From Sipunculus nudus (taxonomy: Eukaryota; Annelida; Sipuncula; Golfingiida; Sipunculidae), in assembly GCA_026874595.1 (NCBI GenBank), contig CM049306.1:107901142-107965141 (forward strand): a stretch of DNA of 64,000 nucleotides. The letters run 5' to 3'. Below the pieces are notes generated by a model. The model searched no databases. It was not told the origin of the DNA and saw only the letters and a program-made list of their open reading frames with translations. A program made the position numbers and the translations under genes. Each line of letters opens with the position of its first letter. Position 1 is the stretch's first letter. Below, piece after piece: positions 21,301 through 34,577 of this stretch.

Positions 21301-23809
21301 CGACGTCGAACTCGTTGATCACGTCTAGCTCAGAGGTCTCAGTTTTACATACCGTCGACGTCGTCCTCGTTGATGATGTCTCGGAGCTCTCAGTTTTACG
21401 TACTATCGACGTCGACCTCGTTGATGATGTCTCGGAGGTCTCAATTTTACGTATCGTCGACATCGACCTCGTTGATGATGTCTCGGAGGTCTCAGTTTTA
21501 CGTACCGTCGACGTCGACCTCGTTGATCATGTCTCGGAGGTCTCTGTTTTAGGTACCGGCGACGTCGACCTCATTGATCATGTCTCGGAGCTCTCAGTTT
21601 TACGTACCGTCGATGTCGACCTCGTTGATCATGTCTCGGAGCTCTCAGTTTTACGTACCGTCGGCGTCGGCCTCATTGATCATTTCTCGGAGGTCCGTTT
21701 TACGTACCGTCCACGTCGGCCTCATTGATCATGTTTCGGAGGTCTCAGTTTTACGTACCGTCGACATCGACCTCGTTGACCATGTATCGGAGCTCTCAGT
21801 TTTACGTACCGGCGACGTCGGCCTCATTGATCATGTCACGGAGGTCTCAGTTTTACGTACCGTCGACGTCGACCTCGTTGATCATGTCTCGGAGCTCCGT
21901 CTCTGTCGGGTTCATTCCCATCGTTCTCATGACGACGCCGAGTTCGCTCGTGTCGATGGCGCCATCGCCGTCCTTGTCAAACAGCGCAAACGCCTCCTTG
22001 AGCTCTGAAATAAAATACCATACACACTCTGTCGGTTTACCTTTTCTCCTTAATGCACATGTATATATTCTCAATATAAGCAATTCAAAATAATATTCTT
22101 CGGTATTAATGGTATGGCTTAACTAGAGAATAAATTACCCGCAACGGCTTAATTCATTAATATAGGTTAGTATAATATAGGTGGTCATACTAAACTTGAT
22201 TTGTTTTACTGAGTCACGTTACTAAACTGTACTTACCTGTGACCTGTTCTTCCGTTAGGTTTTCATCCTGAAAATAAAACTAAGTATTAGAAATATACAT
22301 TTAAATTTTTTGTATTGATTAGTCAAACTTCATATAAACATGTGCATGCTGGCATACTGATCGTAGGTTTGAGTTCATCTGCGCCCAACAATGAAACAAC
22401 CCACCAACGCCAACGTGATCGACATAATAACAAAGAAACTCTGGTAGATGGTAGGTGTACTTTGAGTACGGACGTTTGTATTCACGATTGTATAATACCT
22501 CATGTGTCCATTCATCAATAATAGTATGAATAGATGCAGAATCGATCACGTGACACTAAATAGCCTAATATTCCCTGAAAATACTTGCACCGTAATATGC
22601 ATGCAGGAAACTGCGAGGAAACATGTCTGTTGGAACCTGTTTTACATGAACATCCAACCCATCCAGCGTGATCATGTGGCACTGATCAGCCCAGGCTGGA
22701 ATTGAACGCTAGACCTTGTCCCCTGAGACAATTGTCATGAAGCTTATAGTGACCGCGGGATCGATGAACGCTGACCAAGATGTCCGGCAGGCACGACCCA
22801 CAACTATTTTGTCTTGATCATTAACCTACCTGGACGACGTTCGATCTCCGCTAGAGGTCGCTACTCTACTAGTTGACACCTGATTTAATGTTATACTTGA
22901 AAGTTTCTTGTATGAGGCTAGGAAATTTGGTCTTTGACATTGGGTACAAACTTGCATGCTCGTCGGAATATCATATTATGATGCAATGTTTGTGTATATT
23001 ATCCTATTTTGTGTACATACTTTGTACATGATATTCCGAAGAGCAGTTGATCTTTTTTCTACAGAATAATTAACTTATATTTTCTACATGTGGCGCCCTA
23101 GTTTTATCAGATGTAACATTACAATTCAAAAATACTATATTTCTTATCATTATATTGCATGGTTTCCAAAATGATGGCTGAAACGTGACTCAAGTGAAAT
23201 GAAACGTAACAATCCAGAGATATTTTACTACGGGTCTATATGGATGGTGTTCTAGAACGAGATGATCACGAGCGTCTAAGATGTGGTCACGTGTTCTTGC
23301 AACATCACGAGCTAAAACCAGTTTCATGTTTCTGTCAATAGTGTTCAGTATAAAGCGAACGATACCAAGACGTTTTTCATGGCATAGACACGGACTCCAT
23401 GACACAGCGTGTTTGGCACCCGCGGGGATCCTCTTACAGATTTCTAGAGCTAGAGGTGACCGTCATTAAATTCTTCTGCTCTATATGAATCATATCAAAA
23501 ACTTGCCGTCATTTTGTGAAGGATTCGTATCGACAAAGTGCAACAAAGTAAATAAAACCATGATACACATCATGATAATTATACGTTACATGATATACTC
23601 GTGTCGTACAATCAGTAAAAGAAAAAAAACTGAAAATTTAATGCTTGCGAATCAAATTTCAAAGTTTCAATCTACAAACAAATATAACATCATATATTAC
23701 GGATAATACATTAATATTTTTATAATTATTGAAAAGTAAAATTGGTATAGTTGACACAGTGTAGTTATGTTTGTAGTCGCCTGACAAAACATGTATCTGA
23801 CACGCCTAT

Positions 23810-23880
<71 letters not shown>

Positions 23881-26800
23881 CTGTCCTAATGTGCTTTACA
23901 GCATGGTAAATGATCCCATATTTATACCCTTCAAATAAAATGAAACAAAACATCAACTCAGGGAATCTGCACTTTAACATACTGGAGTACCAGGCTGATT
24001 CGAGGTCGCAAAAAAACTCCTTATCAATGTATTCTTTTCCAATCGGAGCCATAGTGACAACTAAACCAAATGTGATTATTTATGAAATTACAAGAATAAC
24101 CTGAACTTGTAGTCGTTGTGACATGCATCTAAACCTTTATTGTATACTTGCCGGGTAGAACCATTTTTTCTTACGGACCCAGGGGTTGGTCACGTCCTTT
24201 CGTCCCTGCTTTTGCTTCATGGTTAAATGTATTAATTAGCGGGTTGCGCATGCGCTTAATCCATATCCGGGTGTTATTTTCTGTGTTGGCTGTTCAATTC
24301 TTTTGCTGCAAGCACTAAAGTAGCAGCATATCAATTTACCTATAACGTATACAATATGTCGTCTGTTCTGAGCAGATTTTCGTCTGCTCTGGTTACATAC
24401 ACGGCTGCACGGGCCTGCCTCGGGCCTTATCGCTCAACATTGATTAACTCTCGATGCGCCTATTTTCTCTCTGGTATACCGTGGGCTGGTGCTTTTTATT
24501 ATGGTGAGCAGAGCCTTTTGTCACAGTAACCGATACGTGTATCCCGCCAACGGCACGCAGTGACAATGTAACATACTCGTGTCACGGCGGCATTATGATC
24601 GTTAAGTACTTCAATACAAGCAAGTTGCAGTACTTGGACAGAAGGAATCCTCTTACCGCAGGTCAAAAAGTAATGTTCTCTGATAAACCTGATTACAAGT
24701 ATATACACAGGGCAACAACATATGCTTTCAAAACGCCTTGTACTATTTACTCGAGATATGAAGTACCGCTGTTTGAATGTTTGGATGATATGTCACAAAA
24801 TGTCAATATGAACTTTGTAGGCCCACAATAATGTTAGAGTGTGATCATGTTGCCAATGATTCATACATCGAGCAGAGAATATTTATTAAAAGAAAGAGAT
24901 CAGCATGGATATACTGAGGGGTTTAACTGGATATTTCAGTGGTTCCGCGGTTCATTATAAAAAGAAGAATTGTCTTAAAATATACATCAAACATCTAAAA
25001 TCTGAAAAGACGAACGCTGGTGAATTAGGCCAATTCTCATTTGTAAAAGCTCTTGAAATCTACAAGGCTCAACATTCTACAATAAACGATGGTGTTTACA
25101 ATGAATAAAAATGATAAATATGACGAAATATATTTAGAAATGAAAACTAGATAACGTTGTATTTGCATTTAAATACATGAGGCGTCTCATAGTCACATAA
25201 TTCAGGAAATCATATGAACGTGTCATACTGCAATACTAATATATTAGAACTATAGACCTGGGTGGGGAAGTGAGCACAAAAGCTTAAAGGAGAAACAAAT
25301 TAATGATGCTCAAAGCCTCTTGTGACTTGACCTTGAGAGCATAAGTCAAGGTCGTGAGCAAAATGGGTACTGGTACGCGAACTGATGAATAATGCATGGT
25401 TTGGTCCAAATCTGATGAATAATAGAGAGCCAATAGCATTGATAATGGTATCCTGTCTGACCAAGTTTTATGGCTAAATTATGTCAGAGTGACTTAATTT
25501 CAGAACATTACATGGAATTAGTATGATGCAATACTGATACACAAGGATATTTAACAGTATGTCTAAGATACACCTAAAACCACATTTTGGTGATATTTAC
25601 TTCAAATATGGGTCAAAGTCAATCGAAAGTTAATCAATTCGGGAGTGTCATTAGTCCACTAAATTAGAACAAAATCCAATCAAAACCCTTGGTGCTATGG
25701 TGCTAACGAACAAATGATGCCCAAAGTCTACTCTGACTTGACCTTCAGAGCATAAGTCAAGGTCACAGCACCAGGAAATTTTTCCCTCAATAATACAGAA
25801 AAATGATTTTAAGGATAGATGCAAGTAAGTCGGAGATACAAGGATATTTAAAGTACAGAGGCGGACGCGGACGATAACGCCCACCCGGTAAAACAATAAG
25901 CTACCCCATGGAGTGCTTAAATATATTTTTAATGTTGGAAACGCGTCTTGTAGCACGTCTTAAAATAATTATAGAAGGTTATCTTCGTATGTTGTACTGA
26001 TCGTATTTATTTACAGCCATCGGATTGAAAGAAAAATATCTCCCATGGGAGTGGCTAAAATAACATATTGGTGTTATAAATTATATGAAATTATACATTT
26101 TTGGAGATAATGTTGCAACTAAGAAATGCGTTTTAATTTAAGAAACGCTGCAGCGCCCAGGTAGACAGCTAAACAGAATGACAGACCGACTTACATAGAA
26201 ACAAAAATTGATAGGGAGATAGATAGGTATGGATATATCAGAGTAACATTACAGAGGTATCTCATCGACTGACCAAGAAAACCCTAACCTGAAATTTACT
26301 TGGCTGTGAACAGGGGCCACGGTGTCCTTACATTTGCTGACACCTGTCGGCAATTAACAAAACTAAACGCCAACTGGCCTTTCATTTATGAACATCACAC
26401 CTAAGTGTTGGCCTGTACACTGTGCAGGTGCCCCTGGTAATGGTATGTATTTTATAGTCCTATGTTACATCTATAGCCATATACAGACAATATAGACTTA
26501 TTTTCTTTGGTTTATAGCCAGAAATAGATATGAAAACTGTCTTTACGTCTGATCATGTCAAATACATACCGTATGATCTGCTGTCTTGATTTCTTGTTTG
26601 CCAGACACGTTCCTTACACCTTGATGCTTATTAAATATAGTATAAGATGATAGGCATGGCGTGCCCTATCGGTTATTAAAGAGAAATTAAGCATAACCCA
26701 TTGAGCATAACCCAAATAAACATAATCCAAATAGCGCATATATGTCAGACAACAACTAGTATATATGACTTGGAATTCCTCTCCTAAAAACTGCCTGGAT

Positions 26801-27511
26801 GACTTCCTTTCCGTTTATTATTGTACCATTTCCCATTTCTCGGGATCAGTTCCCTCGATTTACAGGACAAAACGTTTCCGTTGCCTGGTCTGGTTCACCA
26901 TCAAAAGCCCTTAAACTCATGACCCAAATTTACAGAAATTTTCTTTGAAAGCCCTATATAAGTGCATGTCTGTTTATATTATAAATTGTCAGAAAAAGAG
27001 GCAGACAATCTAACGAACAATCAAATAGACGTCAGCTCTTTTCAACAGTTTAACAATTTTAAACACAAATTAATCGATCAGCCCCGGGAAGTGTAGACAA
27101 AGTTTGCTTTGGTGAAAGTCGACACAATAGTAAATGAAATACAATTATAAGAGGAATATCAGTACAAATCTTAATGCTCGAATTAATTAAAACCTGTTCT
27201 GATATTACATTTCACAAAGCAGCTGAGGATGAGCGTTAATTATCGGGATCATCGAGCATACAGTGCAAACAAACGTAAAGTTAAAGTCTAAAAATGCCAA
27301 AAGAATGAAAAGAACACGACACTTCAGAAATGTCCGTAAAAGAGACACACTTCTCCCTTCACATGTCGGTAAATCATAAAGTTTTCTGTTTCCTGTTACA
27401 CTTTGAAGGCACTTAAATAAAAGATTGCAAAATTCATCTCAGTCAAATAAGGGATGGATCCGTAGGTATCAGAAGAGGATCCATGAATTTTCTAGTGCTC
27501 CCCGATGGTTT

Positions 27512-27605
<94 letters not shown>

Positions 27606-30600
27606 CAAGAGACCCTCATGTTGTGCAAAAACAAGTCCCTGGGACCGACTGTCCTTCTGTTCCGCCCCCCTAGGGTCCACTCTTAGAGCCTGAGTCTATC
27701 TATGATCATCCCTGACGTAATGATGCAAACAAGTGTCGGCCTCTGGCGGAATGTTGAGGGAAAAAAATTACATGACCCGATTGAAGAGGATGAATAGAAA
27801 ATTTAGTTTCGCGACTTTCCATTATCTATTTTACATGGATTTGTACAACTAATCACGACTACTTCGAGGCACTCTCTTTGGTGACGCCATTCTTATCATA
27901 CAAAAACTAAAGGTACATGAGATAACAACTGCTAGAGGGAAGACCCTCGACTCGAATTAAAATGGATGAGCCAGGATTACGGTCCTCATGTTAATTACAA
28001 AACTACCCTCCAGATGTCAGCGTCTACAAGTGTCATGCCAGGCACCCATGCAGGTCAGCAGCATCTCAGTAAAACAAACCATTTTTTCAGACTTTCAGTT
28101 TTAATGGCTTTATTGCCTCCGCCAGGTGGATGTGCGTTCATCTCCATCGTATGTGTTTGTGTGTGTATGTGTGTGTTTGTTCACAACATAACTTCAATCT
28201 ATGCTGAAGATGAATTATTTGAAAGCTTGAAATTGAGCTTTATTGACCAAGGCATAATACAAGTAGAAACATACTTCAAAACCTGATACACACCAACAAA
28301 TATACATTCTAGGCCATCGATCAAAGAGGGCTCGACCTTAAAGAGGTATATGCCCCTTTACTAATTACTGTACATTTATTACTCAGAGCACACAGGAAAT
28401 ATTGTGCAGTAAACAGAAAATTTGTTTGAATGGTTGAATGCCATGTGTATAATATTGGATTAATAATTCATATTTTGAGACATTAAATACTGTTTAACCT
28501 TTTTGCAAAACACGTTGATAGACGTGGTCTTGTCAAATACTGTTCTGTGAGTATTGCATAAATTAAACCCTTTAAAGTGAATAGTTCTATACATTGCTGC
28601 ACTTTTGATAACTGGTACAAAAAAATTTTACATTGTCTGGTATTATAAACATTAGTATTCACTGAATATAAATTATTTATAAGAGAAGGAAGAAGACCTT
28701 TCTTAAACATGAAACATGAACAAGAACACAATTAACATAAATATTTGGTCATTCAAGAATATTATAAATACTGAAATAATGAAATAAAGTGTCAGATTGT
28801 GCTGGATTCGGTGCTGAAGTGATTTTTCTTACAGATCTATTTTAAGTTTAATTAACATATCAATATCATGTCATGCCTTTTTAGCAGATCCCCATACCTC
28901 AATACAGGAGGTGAGACATTGATATTTAAATTTATAATACAATGAAACCATACAAGAATTAGGTAACACTTAACGATCTTAACATAACATTCCCAATCCT
29001 CTAGAGATGTTGTTACGTAAAATCATAATCTGATTATGCCAGTTTAATTAATCACACAAAATTACACCTAAAATTTTAATTTTTGACACTTGTTGTAATG
29101 GGATATTGTTAATCAATATTTTAATGTTTCCTTCTAACTCAAATCTTTTACTATGTTTTTGTTAATACCATAAAGTTTGTTTTATTAATATTCAAAGATA
29201 ACTTATTCACATTAAGCCACACAACCAATTTAGATAAATCATGGTTTAAAATGTTTGTTATATCAGTTAAGCTTTTTCCATTAACAAATATATTTGTATG
29301 ATCTGCAAATAGTATTGGAAACAATTTAGTTGAAATATTAACCATATCATTAACATATAACAAAAGAGTAAAGGTCCCAGTATTGAAACTTGAGGGACAC
29401 CACAAGTAACGACCTTAAGTTCTGAGCTAGTCTCTTTATAATGAACAAACTGAACTCTATTTTGTAAATAACTAGAAAAAAAAATCATATGCAATTCCCG
29501 TGATACCATATTTTCTTAGTCTTGACAATAAAATATCATGACATACAGTAACAAAAGCCTTTGAAGAAACTTAAAAGACACCATGGTCACCATCATGGAG
29601 ATAATTGATTATCTTATCCACTGATGTGATGAAAATTGATTGGTACCATAATTTTTTTTCTGAATCCAAACTGATAATCATACAAAATATTATGCTGATC
29701 AATGAACTGCAATAATCTATTATACATCATTTTTCCAAGACTTTCAAAGAGATAGGTAATAATGATTCAGGTCTGTAATGAGTAATAGACATACAGTCAC
29801 CTTTTTTATATAAAGGAGTCACTTTTGGAATTCTAAGTTCGTTTGGGAAGATACCTTGCTTGAAAGATAAATTCAAATGTGCAGATGAGGCTGGATCAAT
29901 GAATGACCGGAAGTTTTCCCAATAATATTATCACAACCAGGACTTGAGTCCTTTAAAGAAGTGACTTGGTAACTTCCATTATATCTGTAGGTTGAATGTA
30001 CATTGCATGTGGATTTTCCTTTTTAATATATGGGGCTGGCTGTATGCCCTGTAGTTTGTTACTGATTTGGCTAAATTAGCACCTATAGATATATATATAT
30101 ATATATACATTAAAGTAGAAATCATTAAAACTGTCTGCTATATCCTTTTTTATTTGTAAATATTTAACCAACTGGGCTGCTGTTTTCGATACCACGTTTT
30201 ACTATGCACCCCTTAATAAAAAAAAAAGATATTTTACTTGTCCCCTTTTGACAATGTTTTTTTATATTAAGGATGCCATGTAGTGGCTAATTTTAACGCT
30301 AATGTTGCAGTGCTCGCCTAAAATGCCAATGCGAATAGGAATTAACTGTAGACCCGGCTTGGGTTTTTTTCTAACACCGTAACCCTGCCACACATAATCT
30401 TGATATGATTTGATATATATTTACCACATGGTCGGTTCTCGTGTCAACCTTAGATACAGATATACCAGTTAACGTTTTTTTCAAGACGGATACACCAACA
30501 AATATTGTTCTTTCAAAACTTAATATCCCGTTACCGAAATTGATTATTTTAGCATAATAAAATTGCACATTTATAATGCCAAATCAATGGAAAAAAATAA

Positions 30601-30752
30601 AGTGATTAACTGGTAAAAGGTAGAAGGAATTTTCCCGGAGAAAACAGATTTCTGCATTGATCACTGGGAAACCGCCATAGACGAAACTATATAACTATCA
30701 TTATTACGGGTTAATTATATGAGAATATCTGGTAAACTCATGGTAGAAATGG

Positions 30753-30807
<55 letters not shown>

Positions 30808-31624
30808 ATGTGTGTTTGTGTTTGTACTGTTTTGATAGGTATGAAGTGAGGTCATGTACATTTTATTAAAACATCAAAGTACCAATATACCGTGACGTCG
30901 GTACATCTGATTAATTAATGTAGCCGGAAACGGTAATGAACATTTCATAGTCAGAAAAAAAGTGTTTCTTTCTTGCTGCATGTGAAGTGTTCATGTGACA
31001 TATGGCGTTCATTTTCTGACACCTGCAAATGTGACTTTGATTATCCTAGGTCGATGGATGACGTGCACATTAGTATTATTAAGGAAAGAAATTAATCTAA
31101 ACCAGTACTCAAGATGTAGAGGTTACCAACAAAAATACATGTAATCGATATGTGTATATTTTTATATATCAGATATCTCTTGGTCTTACACATAAGGACT
31201 GTCAATAAAAACAAATGCTTGACCTATATATTGCAAGCATGTACAAACAATAAGCAAGCAAGTACAAGATATACCAGACTGCAACAACCCTCATCCCCCC
31301 CTTCCTCTTTCCTCCACAATTTTACTTAAAACCCATTACAATTGAAACTAAAATTCGCAGGCAAAGGAATTGTTAATTTTCACAAAACTTCAGTAACCCT
31401 TCCCTTGTTTTCTAACGAAATCCCGTTACCCACTTAATTGTCCCTTAGAGACCAAAGTGTTCCTCTGGTGTACTCCTCTCCGCATGGTATAATCCGTGCC
31501 AATCCCTGAAAACACTGAGCGATTGTAAATGCAAATCTCATTGACACTGTGATAAATGCAATACTTGCTCAATTAACCAATCGGTTTTTGTTACTTCGTA
31601 GTTTAAAGTAAGAACTCTTACCAT
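18285..31624 (-). CDS. Calmodulin or close paralogue, 149 residues (gene B)
   Basis: Five exons on the minus strand (31624-31622, 22267-22237, 22004-21861, 19182-18940, 18313-18285) join to 450 bases, 149 residues plus stop, exactly calmodulin length. The loops are [36 protein letters not shown] and [12 protein letters not shown], all with the usual Ca2+ ligands and final Glu. The central linker ([17 protein letters not shown]) and the segment [18 protein letters not shown] are very close to calmodulin. Differences include Arg for the Lys that is trimethylated in LGEKLTDEE and a Met-rich tail FMMIMMSR. The start ATG stands alone before intron 1 (about 9.35 kb), as in vertebrate calmodulin genes. 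Intron 3 contains a minisatellite made from the exon end. It is divergent to gene C. Only the ATG exon is uncertain, resting on the donor and phase. Confidence 0.9.
18940..19182 (-). CDS. Gene B exon, EF-hands 2 to 4
   Basis: 243 bases between acceptor tatttcag and donor GTGATG. Encodes [11 protein letters not shown]-hand 3 and EF-hand 4 up to SFQ. It equals the sum of vertebrate calmodulin exons of 107 and 136 bases. Confidence 0.93.
19183..20945. other. Gene B intron stretch without other features
   Basis: Apart from the poly(G) tract I see no exon, RNA gene or recognisable element here. Confidence 0.5.
20293..20313. repeat. Poly(G) tract
   Basis: About 22 consecutive G on the plus strand (20292-20313), in gene B's third intron. 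Confidence 0.97.
20946..21860 (-). repeat. 51-base minisatellite copied from gene B exon end and splice donor
   Basis: About 18 imperfect units abut the true end of the 144-base exon at 21861. Each unit, read on the minus strand, holds the exon's last coding bases (GACATGATCAACGAGGTCGA and CGTCGACG) followed by the donor GTACGTAAAACTGAGA. Most units have the 51-base length; a few are shorter or longer. Several have lost the donor (GTCATA near 21140 and 21241). In the gene frame every unit that keeps GTACGTAA brings a TAA just past the exon end, so use of a distal donor would truncate the protein in EF-hand 2. Confidence 0.95.
21861..22004 (-). CDS. Gene B exon, EF-hand 1 and first half of EF-hand 2
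   Basis: 144 bases between acceptor tttatttcag and donor GTACGT. It encodes [14 protein letters not shown] to DMINEVDVD. Its last 36 or so bases and the donor are the template of the adjoining 51-base tandem array. Confidence 0.93.
22237..22267 (-). CDS. Gene B exon, 31 bases
   Basis: Between acceptor ttattttcag and donor GTAAGT. Encodes [10 protein letters not shown] plus the first base of Glu, the calmodulin N-terminal segment. Confidence 0.92.
22268..25257. other. Gene B intron 1, 3' part
   Basis: AT-rich intron sequence with a CA/TA microsatellite at 23812-23880. No coding exon was recognised. A B-box-like GTTCAATTCC on the minus strand near 22710 could belong to an old SINE but is weak. 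Confidence 0.4.
23812..23880. repeat. (CA)n(TA)n compound microsatellite
   Basis: About 21 CA units run into about 14 TA units. Confidence 0.97.
25258..25925 (-). repeat. Interspersed repeat, copy 1 (inverted relative to copy at 36351)
   Basis: Read on the minus strand it starts with GGTAGCTTATTGTTTTACCGG near 25920 and shares long stretches with the plus strand at 36351-37240: GCGTCCGC, TGACCTTGACTTATGCTC, ATAGCACCAAGGGTTTTGAT, TGTTCTAATTTA and ATGCATTATTCATCAG. No coding was found. The AAGGTCA words recur every few hundred bases. The family is not identified. Confidence 0.75.
25926..28482. other. Gene B intron 1, middle part
   Basis: No gene seen. Contains a long AT microsatellite and otherwise AT-rich sequence. 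Confidence 0.4.
27515..27601. repeat. (AT)43 microsatellite
   Basis: Uninterrupted AT run of about 87 bases, the longest in the window. Confidence 0.97.
28483..30010 (-). pseudogene. Degenerate LINE reverse transcriptase and C-terminus
   Basis: Minus-strand peptides in order are YLQNRVQFV, then [15 protein letters not shown] (the palm block, with V for the second G), then [10 protein letters not shown] and [17 protein letters not shown] (the catalytic FADD box, here FADH), then [20 protein letters not shown], and near 28700 [16 protein letters not shown] with a TRQ end as in the LINE tail. Frames change between the palm block and the FADH box. The lost catalytic Asp and the frameshifts show it is dead. 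It lies in gene B's first intron, on the same strand as the gene. Confidence 0.82.
30011..31615. other. Gene B intron 1, 5' part
   Basis: No gene recognised. Holds an AT/GT microsatellite (30750-30810). The sequence next to the ATG exon may contain intronic control elements, which cannot be judged by eye. Confidence 0.4.
30750..30810. repeat. (AT)n(GT)n compound microsatellite
   Basis: About 17 AT units followed by about 10 GT units and a TGTG-rich tail. Confidence 0.95.
31622..31624 (-). CDS. Gene B start-codon exon end
   Basis: ATG followed directly by the donor GTAAGA, context CAGCCGGCACAATG. A start codon as the last three bases of exon 1 is the standard calmodulin layout and fits phase 0 of the next exon. 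The exon continues upstream as 5' UTR of unknown length. Confidence 0.65.
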
Positions 31625-34574
31625 TGTGCCGGCTGCTACCGCTCCCCACTCCGCACGGTTGCGTGTAGACCTATGTACTTACATGCACTATAGCAGCGCT
31701 GTAAACACGGGTTCCCAAACACTTCATGCCGCCTTCATAACCGTCATTGAACCTGCCAGGCTTTGAATGTTGACATTCTGGTATTAGCTGTTTCGCTCCA
31801 CTTGTTCCCAAAAGTCATGTAATCTTCGTCTGCTAGATGGCGACACCAGTTGTAGCACGTTTACAAATCCTATTAGCGCCTGCTGTTTGCTTTTGTTTGT
31901 ACAAGAAACGACATGTCTCACGCGAAGGACAATGTTTTGATGTAATCACAGTTTTGGCCACATAAAAGTAATCATAGTTCTTTGGCATCGTTCTTGACAA
32001 GATCAATAACGGGCACTTAACGTGGTGTCAGAGGCGTTGTGTAAGGAAAGTCGAGTGGTACCACCTTCAATTATGATATAGATGGAACATTTTAATTAAT
32101 ACGATTATCATTAAAAAGTATTACACTTTGATCTGCTGATATGCTTCAATTGCAGATCTGTAGGACATACTTGTATTCTCCTTGAAAGTTGGTAAAAGAT
32201 AACGTAGTTGTCTCCCGGGAAATTTAACGAATAGAAAATTTAAAAAAGAACAGCACCATATGAAATGTTTGTCTAAAGAGTCTGTAGAAACATCTTTATT
32301 GTATCGTGTTGTGTTTAAAATCATTTCTGCTGGTGAATGTAAACGTTTTTCCATTCTCATTATCCTGCTATTACAGAGAAATCATGATAATTTTCCATTC
32401 ACATTATCCTGCTATCCTGCAAAGAAATCATGATGAAAACATATGGAGTTCGGCGGATTGTCACATTGCTGTCTGTACACCAACCCGGTTATCCAAACCA
32501 GCACACATCTTTGAAATTCAACACAATACATCATTTCGGAGTATCTGGCACAGGTACAGGTTTATAGTAAATGCGAATTCAATTTACGTCACAGGAGCAG
32601 CCCATATAGTGCAGCTCTTGTAGGACAACTCTGATGACAGCCATATAACTTCCGGGACGGGGGGGGGGGGGGGGGGGGGAATTTTCATCGGAAAAAAATC
32701 ATTTTTATCAGTCAAATTAAATATATTTATTGCAAATTTTGCAAAATGTTTACAGTTATGTAGCACGCGTGTTTTAATATTTCAATACCTCCGACAGGAA
32801 AGCATGATGTTTTAATCGTCGTCATTAGTTTATTTTGCGCGTAGGTTGGTTTGGCAATTTCGTAGGTTTCAGGGCAAAGACCATCCATAAAATGTTTAGA
32901 CAACATTTTATTCCGGCTTAAAGCCAGAGTTATTCACTGGCATTGGGGCCACTTTTGTTCATTTGCGAGATCATTTTGTGATTCAACCGTGGAGTTTGTA
33001 ATCCGTGACACACACTAAAGTTTGATTATGATCCTGGCGGATTTATTCATGTGGTTCTCACTATTTCTGGCTGAAAATTGAAATATAAAGAAAACACACT
33101 TTTCGTTCTTTATGAAATTTAAATTTTTTAAATATTTTTGGTTACATCTATAGCTGATTTAGTAGAAATATTTCTTTGCTCCAGAGTAAAATAATTTCGC
33201 CCTTCTCATTTTAAATTAATCCTCCTAAGGGAAAAAGCGGTTGTTTTGAAGAGATTGTTATAACTAGCAAAACAAATGAATAAGCCAGTGAATTCATGCT
33301 CGGCCCACTGGAGACATTTTGCGACGATTTGGCAAATTAATGAAAATAAATCCCCAGATGTTCCTGCCCGAGTCCTGTAGAATGAAGCCCTGTTGCCGCG
33401 TGTGTAGTATTCCTTGTTAAGACAATAGCCGGAAGTAATGAGGATCCCACACGAGAATCAATAAAAACCTGGCAGCCAGAATCCGACCTGTCCTGACTCA
33501 TCATGCGCATGCGCAATGAAAAATATGACAACTTATACCTGTACCCTTCGTCAATTTACATAGAACGGTCTGTCATGCTATATTTTTGAGGATGGGGTGT
33601 TTTAAATACACGAGTGTTATAAAGCAAGCGTTGATCATTTATAGAGCCTAAAATACATAAATTATAACAAATACATGCTATTAAACAAATAAAATAGGTA
33701 TGATGGAAAAATAATATTAATTTATGGTTAAATAACATCCTAACGGAAAAAATGCAGTGATAACAAATTAAATCTCACGCCTTTATCGTTAAAATAATTT
33801 ACATAAAACTTTCTCATGGATTGTGAAGCTTTATGGCAATTACAGGAAATAGTTTTAATAACCTACAATTCACTGTGTGTCAGCGACATTATATGGGAAT
33901 AATAAAAAGTAAAAATAACCGTTAACTCTTAAATATAGAAAATAATATAATAATCTATCAGGAATACTAAATATTGTTATATTTAAAAAAAAAAGGGAAT
34001 GATTTTTTTTTATAAATACTTGTCACAACAAACATAGGTAAGACACATTCTGCATTTATGCAATGCCATTTTAATTTCTATGTTAATGTTTGAATAGTGT
34101 TATATATCCTACACTTAACTGGGATTCTTAGGGAATATGCACATGAGAATAAGCATATAGGGTACTACAACTTTATTGAACACTATTAACAGATGTACTC
34201 GGGTATGCGTATATCAGTCGCCTTACGGGTAGGTGTAGTGTTAATTAATTGATCAAGGGGTTTACTGCTATAGTCGGTTTGCATGCTGGTCGCCACTACA
34301 TCGTGGGCCGTTATTTCAACACAGAAACGCATTCTGCATACCAGAATTATCGGATTTTGAACTGGCGGAGCTGATAAAGGCGAGGCGATCCGTGGGACCT
34401 GCACATAAACACAGGATCAATGAACAGGCTCCAGCCTGTACCGGTACTCACGTATGACGAATTCGTGCGTCCCGCAGTTCATTAGATACCGCATGTTTAC
34501 GACTGACCGTACAGGTACACCAGTACACCTCAACTCCCTGTCCCTCGCCCGGCTAAAAACGAAAAATCGACATA
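31625..34574. promoter_or_regulatory. Shared divergent intergenic region of genes B and C
   Basis: Gene B starts leftward at 31624 and gene C rightward at 34575, so both promoters and 5' UTRs must lie here unless the 5' exons are longer. I cannot place transcription starts. The region is AT-rich with a poly(G) tract, a duplicated block at about 32356-32437 (ttccattctcattatcctgc and an imperfect copy), and GC-richer sequence near both ends, which would suit promoters. Confidence 0.45.
32659..32679. repeat. Poly(G) tract
   Basis: 21 consecutive G on the plus strand. Confidence 0.97.
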
Positions 34575-34577
34575 ATG
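34575..34577 (+). CDS. Gene C start-codon exon end
   Basis: ATG at the end of the exon, directly before donor GTAAGT. Same layout as gene B. The upstream sequence (ccctcgcccggctaaaaacg) would be 5' UTR. Confidence 0.78.

Noticed and set aside
21264-22008. Plus-strand open frames with a 17-residue repeat ([11 protein letters not shown])
   Set aside because: They are the antisense reading of the 51-base minisatellite, whose length is a multiple of three, and of the gene B exon.
27425-27693. Frames reading YIYIYI on both strands
   Set aside because: Translation of the (AT)43 microsatellite.
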